From: Aurantimonadaceae bacterium
Lineage (GTDB): Bacteria; Pseudomonadota; Alphaproteobacteria; Rhizobiales; Rhizobiaceae
Assembly (NCBI GenBank): GCA_003232595.1
Contig: QIIJ01000176.1
Location: forward strand, 1 to 6,943
Length of the DNA: 6,943 nt
Direction: 5' to 3'
This document shows positions 1 through 6,711 of the stretch, piece after piece. How positions within the stretch are numbered: position 1 is the stretch's first letter; every line of letters begins with the position of its first letter. Both the position numbers and the translations under genes were made by a program. The notes under the pieces are model-generated. The model ran no database searches and had not been told where the DNA came from. It saw only the letters and a program-made list of their open reading frames with translations.

Positions 1-92
1 CCAAGATGGACAATGCCAGGGGTTACAGCGCTGCGGTCAAAAGCCGGTATTTCGGCGTTGGCCCCGGCAAGAGTGGTATCGTTCAGGCGCAT
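1..92 (-). CDS. uxuB: Fructuronate reductase (mannitol dehydrogenase family), N-terminal fragment cut by the window edge
   Basis: Only the first 30 codons are in the window. The peptide starts MRLNDTTLAG and ends in a segment reading PAFDRSAVTPGIVHLG. Long-chain mannitol dehydrogenase-family proteins (UxuB, UxaB, mannitol 2-dehydrogenase) open this way: a Y/F-D-R motif followed by G-I-V-H-x-G, the start of the NAD-binding fold. The full protein is normally about 480-490 residues. The ATG directly follows the TGA of dctM with no gap, and a GGAGG lies 4 nt upstream. UxuB reduces D-fructuronate to D-mannonate with NADH in the cytoplasm, which is the step missing between the uxaC and uxuA products encoded here. 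UxaB (tagaturonate reductase) or a mannitol dehydrogenase cannot be excluded from 30 residues. The presence of uxuA favours UxuB. Confidence 0.8.
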   Translation of the reverse strand, partial: MRLNDTTLAGANAEIPAFDRSAVTPGIVHL

Positions 93-1338
93 TCAACCTC
101 CGTAAAGACGCGGTAACGTCATCGAGATCGCCGGAAAATATGTCACCGCCATAAGGGCGGCAAACAGCGCCAGATAAAATGGCCAGATGGTGCGAATAGT
201 CGCTTCAATCGGAATTTTGGCCACAGCACAGCCAACAAATAAAACCGAGCCCACCGGCGGTGTTACCAGGCCAATGCCCAGATTAATCATCAACATGATG
301 CCGAACTGCACCGGGTCCATGCCAAGTTGCTGCACCACCGGCAGAAATATCGGCGTGGTGATGACAATCAGTGGCGACATGTCCATGAACGTACCCAAAA
401 ACAGCAATATCACATTTATTATCAGAAGGATGACCAGCGGATTGCTGCTTGCAGACTGCAGCAGGGCGTATAGTTGTGCCGGCACCTGATTGAGCGCCAA
501 CAGCCAGGCAAAAGCTGACGCGGTACCGATAATCAGCAATACAAGTGCTGTGGTTTTAACCGCACCAATAGAATAATGCCGTGATAAATATGGCGTAAAT
601 TACCGCAATGGCACCGGATTCAGTAGCTGTAAAAACGCCTGACAATACGCCGCCAACAATTATCACTGCGGTCATCAATCCCGGCAAAGCTGTAAAAAAC
701 GCATAGGCAAGGGCACGAAAACCAAGAAATTTCTCTGCCTTATAACCGCGTTTGACGGCAACGAGATAGGCGGCAATCATCAAGGCAAACCCTGTAAGAA
801 TGCCAGGAACAAAACCGGCCAGAAACAGATGAGATACAGAAACAGTACCGCCGGCAGCGATTGAATAGATTATCATGTTGTGGCTGGGCGGGATTGTCAG
901 CCCGATGGTTGCTGAAGTTACCGTAACATTGACGGAATAGTCATCATCGTAGCCTTTTTTGCGCATGATTGGGATGAGCGTCGAACCAAGCGCCGATGCA
1001 TCAGCCACAGCAGAACCGGAAATGCCGCCAAAAAGCATTGATGTGGCGACATTGACCACACCAAGTCCGCCACGCACATGACCCACGGCACGACTGGCAA
1101 GGCGCACCAGCCGGTCGGCAATGCCGCCATGCAGCATCAGCTCACCGGCATAGATAAAAAACGGAATAGCCATCAATGCAAATACATTCATGCCCGCCGT
1201 CATTCGTTGAAACACGATGAGTGGAGGAAGACCATCCCAGATGACTGTCGCCAATGAAGAAAGGCCCAGCGCAAATGCCACTGGAACTCCGAGGATCAGC
1301 ATCACAAAAAACGTGCCGAATAGAACGAGAAGAGTCAT
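93..1338 (-). pseudogene. dctM: TRAP transporter large membrane subunit DctM, frameshifted
   Basis: DctM is the 12-helix inner-membrane subunit that moves the substrate with Na+. The gene reads in two frames. The first, 1338 to 556, gives 260 residues with typical DctM motifs: MAIPFFIYAGELM (56-68), GGISGSAVADASALGS (104-119), IPPSHNMIIY (149-158) and GVFTATESGAIA (234-245). It ends abnormally in FYWCG. The second frame reads GAVKTTALVLLIIG from 566 and runs to the TGA at 93-95 with the C-terminal motifs FLGTFMDMSPLIV and GLVTPPVG. The frames join near 567. The joined length is about 414 residues, against roughly 425-430 usual for the family. The missing part is the segment after FY that normally leads into the K/R-T-T-A helix. 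A loss of 3n+2 bases (for example 38 or 41) would explain both defects. The ATG overlaps the dctQ stop as ATGA. As written the protein should be non-functional, unless the sequence is in error. Confidence 0.88.
97..101 (-). promoter_or_regulatory. Shine-Dalgarno site of the uxuB-like gene
   Basis: The minus strand reads GGAGG four bases before the ATG at 92, inside the last codons of dctM. It supports the start of the left-edge gene and suggests that the gene can be translated independently of the damaged dctM reading frame. The spacing is a little short but workable. Confidence 0.7.
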
Positions 1339-1826
1339 TCGGCGTCCTTCGGGTTCGCAACTGTAAACAATCGGTAGAGGTGTTCCAGGCTGAATATTGT
1401 AATCAGCACTCCGGCAATTGGCACTGGCAAATAACTCCAGCCATTTGAGATGCCAAGCGTTGGAATGGTATGGGTCCAGGTGGCTATCGCCAGTCTGCTG
1501 CCAAAGATCACCATGGCGATGCCAAAGCTGCCGACCAGCAGATGCACGATCGTGTCAATTGTCAGGCGTGTGCGTCCCTTTGTGCCTTCGCGAAAAAACA
1601 CCAGGCCGAGGTGAAACTGCTCCCGAACACCGGCAGCAGCAGCAAGAAGTATGTACCAGTTCATCAGAAATATCGACGAACGCTCAGACCAGTTTGGCGT
1701 ATCATTCAGAATATAACGGCCATATATCTGCCAACCGGTGATGACTGTCATAACCACCAGACCGGCGGCCGCAAAGGCGATTGCAGCGCGTGAAAAGCCC
1801 GACAGCAATGTTGTTATAATACTCAT
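1335..1826 (-). CDS. dctQ: TRAP transporter small membrane subunit DctQ
   Basis: A 163-residue protein with four hydrophobic segments (about 12-33, 51-68, 88-112 and 129-150), the layout of DctQ, which pairs with DctM in the inner membrane. Family-like stretches are QIYGRYILNDTPNWSE after the first helix, and LGISNGWSYLPVPIAG leading into the last helix. The length fits the usual 160-180. I chose the ATG at 1826 because the protein then starts MSIITTLLSG just before helix 1. An in-frame GTG at 1865 would add 13 polar residues but lies in the base of a strong hairpin. Neither start has a convincing Shine-Dalgarno: AAGGA at 1869-1873 is only 3 nt from the GTG. The end overlaps dctM by 4 nt, suggesting translational coupling. 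The gene appears intact, but its partner DctM is broken. Confidence 0.9.
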   Translation of the reverse strand: MSIITTLLSGFSRAAIAFAAAGLVVMTVITGWQIYGRYILNDTPNWSERSSIFLMNWYILLAAAAGVREQFHLGLVFFREGTKGRTRLTIDTIVHLLVGSFGIAMVIFGSRLAIATWTHTIPTLGISNGWSYLPVPIAGVLITIFSLEHLYRLFTVANPKDAE

Positions 1827-1840
1827 GGGTTGCTCATTGC

Positions 1841-1865
1841 GTGGGGCGGGAATTTTCCACCCCAC
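1841..1865 (-). promoter_or_regulatory. Stem-loop between dctP and dctQ
   Basis: The transcript can form a 9-bp stem with GUGGGGUGG on the 5' arm and CCGCCCCAC on the 3' arm. It has eight Watson-Crick pairs and one U-G pair, closing a 7-nt AAAAUUC loop. It begins 12 nt after the dctP stop codon. No U-run follows, so it does not look like an intrinsic terminator. Hairpins in this position after binding-protein genes are known in transporter operons to protect the upstream mRNA, so that the binding protein is made in excess over the membrane subunits. That role is an inference here. Confidence 0.6.
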
Positions 1866-1877
1866 GCATCCTTAAGA

Positions 1878-2855
1878 TTATTTTACTGCCTGAATACGTT
1901 CCACCAGTGATTTCAGTTCCGGTGTGCCTGCAAAGCGCTCATAGACCGGGCCCATGGCATCAATGAAAGGTTGTTTGTCGACATCCTCGATGATCTCATT
2001 GCCAGCGGCTTTTACTTTGGCCCTGGAGCTTTCCACCCGGGCATTCCATAACTCACGCATCACCGGAACTGAAAGTGCCGCCGCTTTGCGAATAAGGCTT
2101 TGATCGGTGGCTGAAAGTTTGTCCCAGGTGATTTTCGACATTACCAGAACTTCCGGCGACAGCGAATGCTGGTCGAGTGTATAATATTTGGCAACTTCGA
2201 AATGGCGGGTGGATTCGTATGATGGCCAGTTGTTTTCCGCACCATCAATCACGCCTGTTTTCAAGGCCTCAAAAACCTGTCCAAACTCCATCGGCGTAGC
2301 GTTGGCACCAAGGGCTTCCATGGTGGCAACAAACAAGTCAGAGTTCTGCACCCGGATTTTCATGCCTTTCATATCGGCAGGTGACCTGATCGGACGCACG
2401 GAGTTATAAAACGAACGTGCACCGCTGTCATAGAAGGCAAGTCCGACCATGCCGTGTTTTTCCAGTGCGCCAAGAATTTCCTGGCCGATTTCACCATCCA
2501 TGACCTTATACATATGTTCTGTGGAACGGAAAATATAAGGCAAAGCAGGAATAGCTGTTTCGGGTACAATGCCATTAAGTGGCGCCAGATTTACACGATT
2601 GATGTCAATCGCTCCGACAATGGTTTGCTCAATAGTATCCTTTTCTTCTCCAAGTTGGCGGCCAGCAAACATTTTTATGCCAAGACGGCCACCTGTCCAG
2701 TCGGACAAAAGAGTGCCCATATATTTTACCGCTTCGACGGTTGGATAACCATCCGCATGGGTGTCGGCAGCACGGAATTCCTGTGCTTGCGCCGATAGCG
2801 ACAAGGCGGCTGAAACCGCAAGCGCCAGCAAGGTTTTTTTCAACTGTACTCTCAT
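1878..2855 (-). CDS. dctP: TRAP transporter periplasmic solute-binding protein DctP, probable hexuronate binder
   Basis: A 325-residue DctP-family binding protein that captures the substrate in the periplasm and delivers it to DctQM. Residues 1-24 are a Sec signal peptide: MRVQLKK, then a hydrophobic run, then an AQA cleavage site with the mature protein starting at Q25. Family marks include GMKIRVQ (164-170), whose R168 is the conserved arginine that grips the substrate carboxylate, and DGAENNWPSYES (204-215) in the second ligand-binding lobe. The ATG at 2855 is preceded by GGGAG at a 7-nt spacing. Longer in-frame readings upstream would run into uxaC and bury the signal peptide, so I rejected them. 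The gene starts 25 nt after the uxaC stop. Its place among uxuA, uxaC and uxuB points to glucuronate or a related hexuronate as ligand; the sequence alone does not fix this. The gene appears intact. Confidence 0.93.
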   Translation of the reverse strand: MRVQLKKTLLALAVSAALSLSAQAQEFRAADTHADGYPTVEAVKYMGTLLSDWTGGRLGIKMFAGRQLGEEKDTIEQTIVGAIDINRVNLAPLNGIVPETAIPALPYIFRSTEHMYKVMDGEIGQEILGALEKHGMVGLAFYDSGARSFYNSVRPIRSPADMKGMKIRVQNSDLFVATMEALGANATPMEFGQVFEALKTGVIDGAENNWPSYESTRHFEVAKYYTLDQHSLSPEVLVMSKITWDKLSATDQSLIRKAAALSVPVMRELWNARVESSRAKVKAAGNEIIEDVDKQPFIDAMGPVYERFAGTPELKSLVERIQAVK

Positions 2856-2860
2856 TTTAC

Positions 2861-2867
2861 TTCTCCC
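2861..2867 (-). promoter_or_regulatory. Shine-Dalgarno site deciding the dctP start
   Basis: The minus strand reads GGGAGAA in the 25-nt gap between uxaC and dctP, with the GGGAG 7 nt from the ATG at 2855. It fixes the start so that the protein begins with its signal peptide. Confidence 0.75.
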
Positions 2868-2880
2868 TGTGTGAAGTGGA

Positions 2881-4284
2881 TCAAAGTTTGTAGGCGGCCT
2901 TTGCCAGCCGGTAGGCAAGGTCGAGGGCCACTTCTCTCGCCTCGTCCTCGCCAATAAGGTGTTCACTAACCTGGGTTGCCAGGAATGCACAATCGATGCG
3001 CCGGGCAACGTCATGCCGGGCGGGTATTGAAGGAAATGCGCGGGTGTCATCGTTGAAACCGACAGTGTTATAAAAGCCCGCTGTTTCGCTCGCCAATTGA
3101 CGAAAACGCATCATTCCCGCCGGGCTGTCATGAAACCACCAGGGCGGCCCGAGTTTCAGGCACGGATAGGCTCCGGCCAGTGGCGCAAGCTCGCGCGAAT
3201 AGGCGGTTTCATCCAGTGTAAACAAGATTACTGACAGGCGCGGGTCAGTGCCAAAACGGTCAAGCAGTGGTTTTAGTGCCGCTACATAATTGGTCGCCCG
3301 GGGAATATCAAATCCCTTATCACGACCAAAACGTGCAAATATATCAGGGCTGTGATTTCGTACTGCACCAGGGTGTATTTGCATGACCAGACCGTCATCC
3401 ACACTCATGGCCGCCATTTCCGTCAGCATCTGGGCACGAAACAGTTCGTTTTCATTCTGGCTACTATTTCCTGCCAGGACACTTTCAAATAGCTGAGCTA
3501 TTTCACCTGCGGGAAGATCGGCAGTGCAGGCTGTTGGATGACCATGATCGCTCGATGTGGCGCCCATTGCGGCGAAAAACTCGCGCCGATTGCGATGGGC
3601 ATTGAGATAGCCGGGCCAGGTGGCAGTATCCTCACCAGTGATTTCACCAAGCTTGCGGATATTTTCGTGGAAAGTATCGAATTCCGGATCTATAACACTG
3701 TCCGGTCGATAGGCGGTAATGACGCGTCCATTCCAGCCGCTGTCGCGAATGGTGCGATGGCTGGCTAAGGGGTCATTGGGGGCCTCGGTGGTTGTGATAA
3801 CTTCAATGTTAAAACGCTCATATAGTGCACGTGGTCGAAAATCATCGCCGGCAAGACATTCCGCAATCGTGTCATAATACAAATCAGCAGATTTGGCATT
3901 GAGTGGCACTTCCAGACCGAATAAATCCTGAAATGTCTGATCAAGCCACAGCCGGGTTGGAGTGGAGCGAAACAAAAAGTAATTTTCCGCAAACAAACGC
4001 CAAATTTTTCGACCATCTGTCACAACGCGGCTGCCGTCGGCAAAGGGCACACCCAAATCTTCCAGCGCAATACCCTGGGACATCAGCATGCGGAAAACAT
4101 AATGATCAGGCACAATCAGCAATTGGGCAGGGTCGGGGAAAATTTCATTTTTCGCAAACCAGACAGGGTCCGTATGGCCGTGGGGACAGATCAGTGGCAG
4201 GTTTGCAACTTCGGCAAACAAACGCCTGGCAATGGCGCGCGTGTCCGGGTCCGCCGGAAATAACCGGTCTTCATTCAGCAGCAC
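2881..4284 (-). CDS. uxaC: Glucuronate isomerase (uronate isomerase)
   Basis: A complete 467-residue uronate isomerase of the amidohydrolase superfamily, the usual length for UxaC. It interconverts D-glucuronate and D-fructuronate (also D-galacturonate and D-tagaturonate) in the cytoplasm and is the first catabolic step here. The N-terminal metal motif is PHGHTDP, with H35 and H37. Further family stretches are DHYVFRML, the TTEAPNDPLASH segment, a TLDETAYSRELAPLAG segment, LGPPWWFHDS, and GFNDDTRAFPSIPARHDVARR near the C-terminus, which includes the usual isomerase arginines and histidines. The start is a GTG at 4284, chosen because AGGGGAGAG stands just upstream and because the protein then begins MLLNEDRLFP, as in homologues. 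The first 14 nt overlap the end of the kinase remnant. No frame damage is visible. Confidence 0.95.
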   Translation of the reverse strand: MLLNEDRLFPADPDTRAIARRLFAEVANLPLICPHGHTDPVWFAKNEIFPDPAQLLIVPDHYVFRMLMSQGIALEDLGVPFADGSRVVTDGRKIWRLFAENYFLFRSTPTRLWLDQTFQDLFGLEVPLNAKSADLYYDTIAECLAGDDFRPRALYERFNIEVITTTEAPNDPLASHRTIRDSGWNGRVITAYRPDSVIDPEFDTFHENIRKLGEITGEDTATWPGYLNAHRNRREFFAAMGATSSDHGHPTACTADLPAGEIAQLFESVLAGNSSQNENELFRAQMLTEMAAMSVDDGLVMQIHPGAVRNHSPDIFARFGRDKGFDIPRATNYVAALKPLLDRFGTDPRLSVILFTLDETAYSRELAPLAGAYPCLKLGPPWWFHDSPAGMMRFRQLASETAGFYNTVGFNDDTRAFPSIPARHDVARRIDCAFLATQVSEHLIGEDEAREVALDLAYRLAKAAYKL

Positions 4285-4690
4285 TGGAACTCTCCCCTGA
4301 TCGGTCCAAAAGCGCTTTCACTTCACGCTGGATTGGAATGGGATCGACCGCACCATAATCAGACACAGTCAAAGCAGCGGCAGCGCATGCGCAATGCGCT
4401 ACTCGCGGGGAACCCCAGGTTGCCAGCAGATGGGCTAAAAAAGCACCGGCAAATCTGTCGCCAGCGCCGGTAAAATCAACGGATTTGGCAGGGAAAGCGG
4501 AAATATCCGGTTGCTCATTGCCCCAGGCAAGGCGGCAGCCTTTTGCGCCCGGTTTCAATGCGGCAATTTCGGCACCAAGGCCACGGTAAAAATCATTGAT
4601 GGTACCGGCATCTTTGAGGCCCGTCTCAACACGGACGAATTCGACCATTGCTTCGCCCGGGAATACAACATCGGGTCTAATGCTCATCAT
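4271..4690 (-). pseudogene. kdgK: 2-keto-3-deoxygluconate kinase (PfkB family), internally deleted remnant
   Basis: The open frame encodes 139 residues, against about 300 for a KDG kinase. Residues 7-20 (DVVFPGEAMVEFVR) are the normal PfkB N-terminus. From about residue 24 onward the protein matches only the C-terminal third: YRGLGAEIAALKPGAKGC (35-52), then VDFTGAGDRFAGAFLA (71-86) with the catalytic aspartate D78, and the closing DYGAVDPIP (111-119). The middle, about 160-170 residues with the substrate-binding GGD/GGN motif, the lid and part of the ATP site, is gone, yet the frame stays open. The junction lies around 4610-4635. The start overlaps the gntR stop as ATGA and the end overlaps uxaC. 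An intact enzyme would phosphorylate KDG to KDPG in the cytoplasm; this product should not fold or act as a kinase. The KDG assignment rests on context and C-terminal resemblance. Another PfkB sugar kinase is possible. Confidence 0.82.
4290..4298 (-). promoter_or_regulatory. Strong Shine-Dalgarno site of uxaC (GTG start)
   Basis: The minus strand reads AGGGGAGAG, with GGGGAG 7 nt from the GTG at 4284. It lies inside the last codons of the kinase remnant, so uxaC can be translated regardless of what happens to the kinase. It is the main reason for choosing the GTG start. Confidence 0.75.
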
Positions 4691-5403
4691 CGCACCTCCC
4701 GGATTTTGCTGTGTTTGCCAATAGCCTCAAATACTGAATCAATATGCTGGCTGATTACCCGTTGCGCAGTCTGCGCATCGCGCGCACGAATGGCGTCGAT
4801 TAGCTGCAGATGTTCACTGAATGCCAATTCAATACGACGCGGAATAGCACTTGTAAGGCGCACGCGTGCCTGATCAGTGTGGGCTTTTACCGATTGCGCC
4901 AGTCGCCAGGCGGCGGGAATCCCGGCCAGTTCGGCGAGTAGCGCGTGGAATTCCTCATCGGCATTGAAGAACGCAACATAATCATCTTGATCAACGGCAA
5001 CTTTCTGCATGGCCAGCAGCGGCTCAACACGGTGCAAATCGCAGCCGTGATCACACAGCATTTTCATGACTTCACGTTCAAGTGCCCGGCGGATAATAAT
5101 GCCTTCCGTCACCCGGTCGTCATCAAGCGGGGCCACTACTGAGCCAACTTGCGGCCTGGAGACAATCAGGCCATCATCAGCAAGTTTCTGATAAGCTTCA
5201 CGCACCGGGGTGCGGCTTACCCCAAGCAGGTTGGCCAATTCGTGTTCGTTTATTCCCGTGCCCGGAGGCAGTTGCGAAAGGATGATTTTCAGCCTCACAA
5301 GGTCATATATCTGTGGGCCAATGGCCCGTGAACGATCAATCGAAGCATCGGCAAACACATCAGTAAATTCATTTCGAATTGCATCCTTTCGCGGTCTAGG
5401 CAT
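4687..5403 (-). CDS. GntR-family (FadR/FCD subgroup) transcriptional regulator, likely operon repressor
   Basis: A 238-residue regulator. Residues 28-92 form the winged helix-turn-helix, with ELANLLGVSRTPVREAYQKLADDGLI as recognition region and RPQVGSVVAPLD as wing. Residues from about 97 to 228 are an all-helical FCD ligand domain. Its likely metal and ligand residues are D149 and H153 (ADEEFH), H198 (SEHLQLIDAI) and H220 (SQHID), as in UxuR/ExuR-like and other FCD regulators. I chose the ATG at 5403, giving MPRPRKDAIR. An ATG at 5415 adds only four residues, and neither has a clear Shine-Dalgarno. The start overlaps the end of uxuA by 8 nt and the stop overlaps the kinase remnant by 4 nt. 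Sitting second in the operon, it probably represses the promoter upstream of uxuA and is released by a pathway intermediate such as fructuronate or mannonate. The effector is inferred from context. The gene appears intact. Confidence 0.92.
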   Translation of the reverse strand: MPRPRKDAIRNEFTDVFADASIDRSRAIGPQIYDLVRLKIILSQLPPGTGINEHELANLLGVSRTPVREAYQKLADDGLIVSRPQVGSVVAPLDDDRVTEGIIIRRALEREVMKMLCDHGCDLHRVEPLLAMQKVAVDQDDYVAFFNADEEFHALLAELAGIPAAWRLAQSVKAHTDQARVRLTSAIPRRIELAFSEHLQLIDAIRARDAQTAQRVISQHIDSVFEAIGKHSKIREVR

Positions 5404-6601
5404 GTTGGTCACCATTGTGAAAATGATCAAAAGCGGCTTCAACACCACGAATTTCCGCAAGCCCCTTCAGGCGACCGATAGCCGGGTAACCCGGCATGGA
5501 ATTGCTGGTAATATCGCTCAGGATTTCCTGACCGTGATCGGGCCTCATCGGGATCTGATAATCTATCTGGCCTTGCACCTTGCGCCGTGTTTCTTCTGCA
5601 CAAATTGCATGGATTAGCGCCGGCAGGCAGGCGTCACCGCCAAGATGTTCATCCTCAAAGAATGTTGTCATATGGCCCCACGTTTTCTCCCGCCGCGTAT
5701 TGCGCAGGTGAAGGAAAAAGATGTGGGGAGCCAAATGTTTGATCATGGCTGGTAAATCATTGTCCGCACGAACACCAAGCGAACCGACACAAAAGGCAAT
5801 ACCATTCGCCGGGCTGGGGGCACTCTCGACCAGAAAAACAAGATCCTCCAGTTTCGACACAATACGTGGCAGGCCAAGCAGGCCAAATGGCGGATCGTCG
5901 GGGTGGCAGCAAAGTCGAATACCCAGAGCTTCGGCCTGCGGCACCACTGCCCTGAGAAAACTTGTCAAATTCCCGCGCAGAACGTCTGTGTCAATCTGGC
6001 GGTAACGTGAAAGCTGTTCGCGCAGGCCCTTGATGGTGTATCCTGTTGCGGCTCCAGGCAGACCTGCCATCACGCATTCACTCAATGCCTTGCAGCCTTC
6101 ATCACCAAGATTTGAATAGCGGTGTGCGGCCTCTTCGATCACAGCGCGGGGATAACCGTTCGCGGCGTCGGAGCGAGCCAAAATATGGATGTCAAAAACT
6201 GCAAAATCAACAACATCAAAACGCATGGTCAATGCCCCGTTCGGGCGCATCGAACGCAATTGCGTACGCGTCCAGTCGAGCACCGGCATGAAATTGTAGC
6301 AAATTGTTTTTACGCCTTCAGCTGCCAGATTGTGAAGGCTTTCAATATATGCACGGATATGAATTTTGCAGGCTCCGGTGCCGCTTTTTATTTCTTCAGA
6401 CACCGGCAGGCTTTCAACCACACTCCAGGAGAGTCCTGCCGCCTCGATCAGCTGTTTTGTGGTGTGGATTTGCCGTCGGTCCCAAACGACACCGGGTGCC
6501 AGACTATGGAGCGCAGTAACGACACCGCTGGCACCCGCCTGCCGGACATCGCTTAAAGATACCGGATCTTCGGGTCCAAACCATCGCCAGGTATGTTGCA
6601 T
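5396..6601 (-). CDS. uxuA: Mannonate dehydratase
   Basis: A 401-residue D-mannonate dehydratase, close to the 394 of E. coli UxuA, which it follows along its whole length. It removes water from D-mannonate to give 2-keto-3-deoxygluconate, using a divalent metal in a xylose-isomerase-like TIM barrel. The N-terminus (MQHTWRWFGPEDPVSLSDVR) and ICYNFMPVLDWTRT are near-identical to the E. coli protein as I recall it. The metal ligands expected for the family are present: H233 in CCHPDDPP, C271 in FCVGSLGVRADNDL, H298 in FLHLRNT and D355 in IPMRPDHG. The C-terminus carries GYPAIGRLKGLAEIRGVE. One position after DHG is Q where E. coli has H. I start at the ATG at 6601; a TTG one codon earlier is less likely. 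GGAG lies 11 nt upstream and AGGG 3 nt upstream. It is the first gene of the operon. Confidence 0.96.
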   Translation of the reverse strand: MQHTWRWFGPEDPVSLSDVRQAGASGVVTALHSLAPGVVWDRRQIHTTKQLIEAAGLSWSVVESLPVSEEIKSGTGACKIHIRAYIESLHNLAAEGVKTICYNFMPVLDWTRTQLRSMRPNGALTMRFDVVDFAVFDIHILARSDAANGYPRAVIEEAAHRYSNLGDEGCKALSECVMAGLPGAATGYTIKGLREQLSRYRQIDTDVLRGNLTSFLRAVVPQAEALGIRLCCHPDDPPFGLLGLPRIVSKLEDLVFLVESAPSPANGIAFCVGSLGVRADNDLPAMIKHLAPHIFFLHLRNTRREKTWGHMTTFFEDEHLGGDACLPALIHAICAEETRRKVQGQIDYQIPMRPDHGQEILSDITSNSMPGYPAIGRLKGLAEIRGVEAAFDHFHNGDQHA

Positions 6602-6682
6602 CAACCCTGTTTCTCCGCTTCACAAATTAGGCAGATATTTTCGCCGGCAATTCTATTTGGTCATCCATGAGGCACTGTTTCT

Positions 6683-6695
6683 TGAATTCATGAAT
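6683..6695. repeat. Overlapping short palindromes beside the operator
   Basis: Two perfect palindromes overlap here: TGAATTCA (6683-6690) and ATTCATGAAT (6686-6695). They fall at or just after the expected transcription start, next to the operator-like site. They could be a second half-site or chance, since the region is A+T rich. Confidence 0.35.
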
Positions 6696-6711
6696 ACTTG
6701 TATACCAATAA
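6694..6711. promoter_or_regulatory. Operator-like site resembling the UxuR/ExuR box
   Basis: The minus strand reads TTATTGGTATACAAGTAT, centred on the palindrome GTATAC. Against the E. coli UxuR/ExuR consensus as I remember it (AAATTGGTATACCAATTT), 13 of 18 positions agree, including ten in a row (ATTGGTATAC). The right half is degenerate. It is the only site of this kind I noticed in the window, and it overlaps the candidate -10 box of an operon that encodes a GntR/FCD regulator. Binding by that regulator is inferred. Confidence 0.6.

Noticed and set aside
1841..1865. The dctP-dctQ hairpin as a rho-independent terminator
   Set aside because: No U-run follows the stem and the operon continues straight into dctQ.
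1834..1869. Eleven-codon leader peptide (MRGVENSRPTQ) between dctP and dctQ
   Set aside because: The AAGGA overlaps its own start codon, so there is no usable ribosome-binding site, and no attenuator logic is visible.
2856..3050. In-frame upstream extension of dctP by 65 codons
   Set aside because: It would overlap the uxaC coding end by about 170 nt and put a signal peptide in mid-protein. The ATG at 2855 has a proper GGGAG and gives the family length.
3538..3768. Plus-strand open frame inside uxaC, and similar plus-strand frames elsewhere
   Set aside because: These lie opposite well-supported genes, have no recognisable motifs, and their composition is explained by the real genes on the other strand.
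4271..4690. The 139-residue kinase frame as a genuine small protein
   Set aside because: Its two ends match the two ends of one PfkB kinase and everything for substrate binding is missing. A deletion remnant explains it better than a new small gene.
5404..5460. Longer start for the GntR regulator (TTG at 5460, or ATG at 5415)
   Set aside because: The TTG adds an uncharacteristic hydrophobic tail deep inside uxuA. The ATG at 5415 adds only four residues and cannot be excluded, but it has no better ribosome-binding site.
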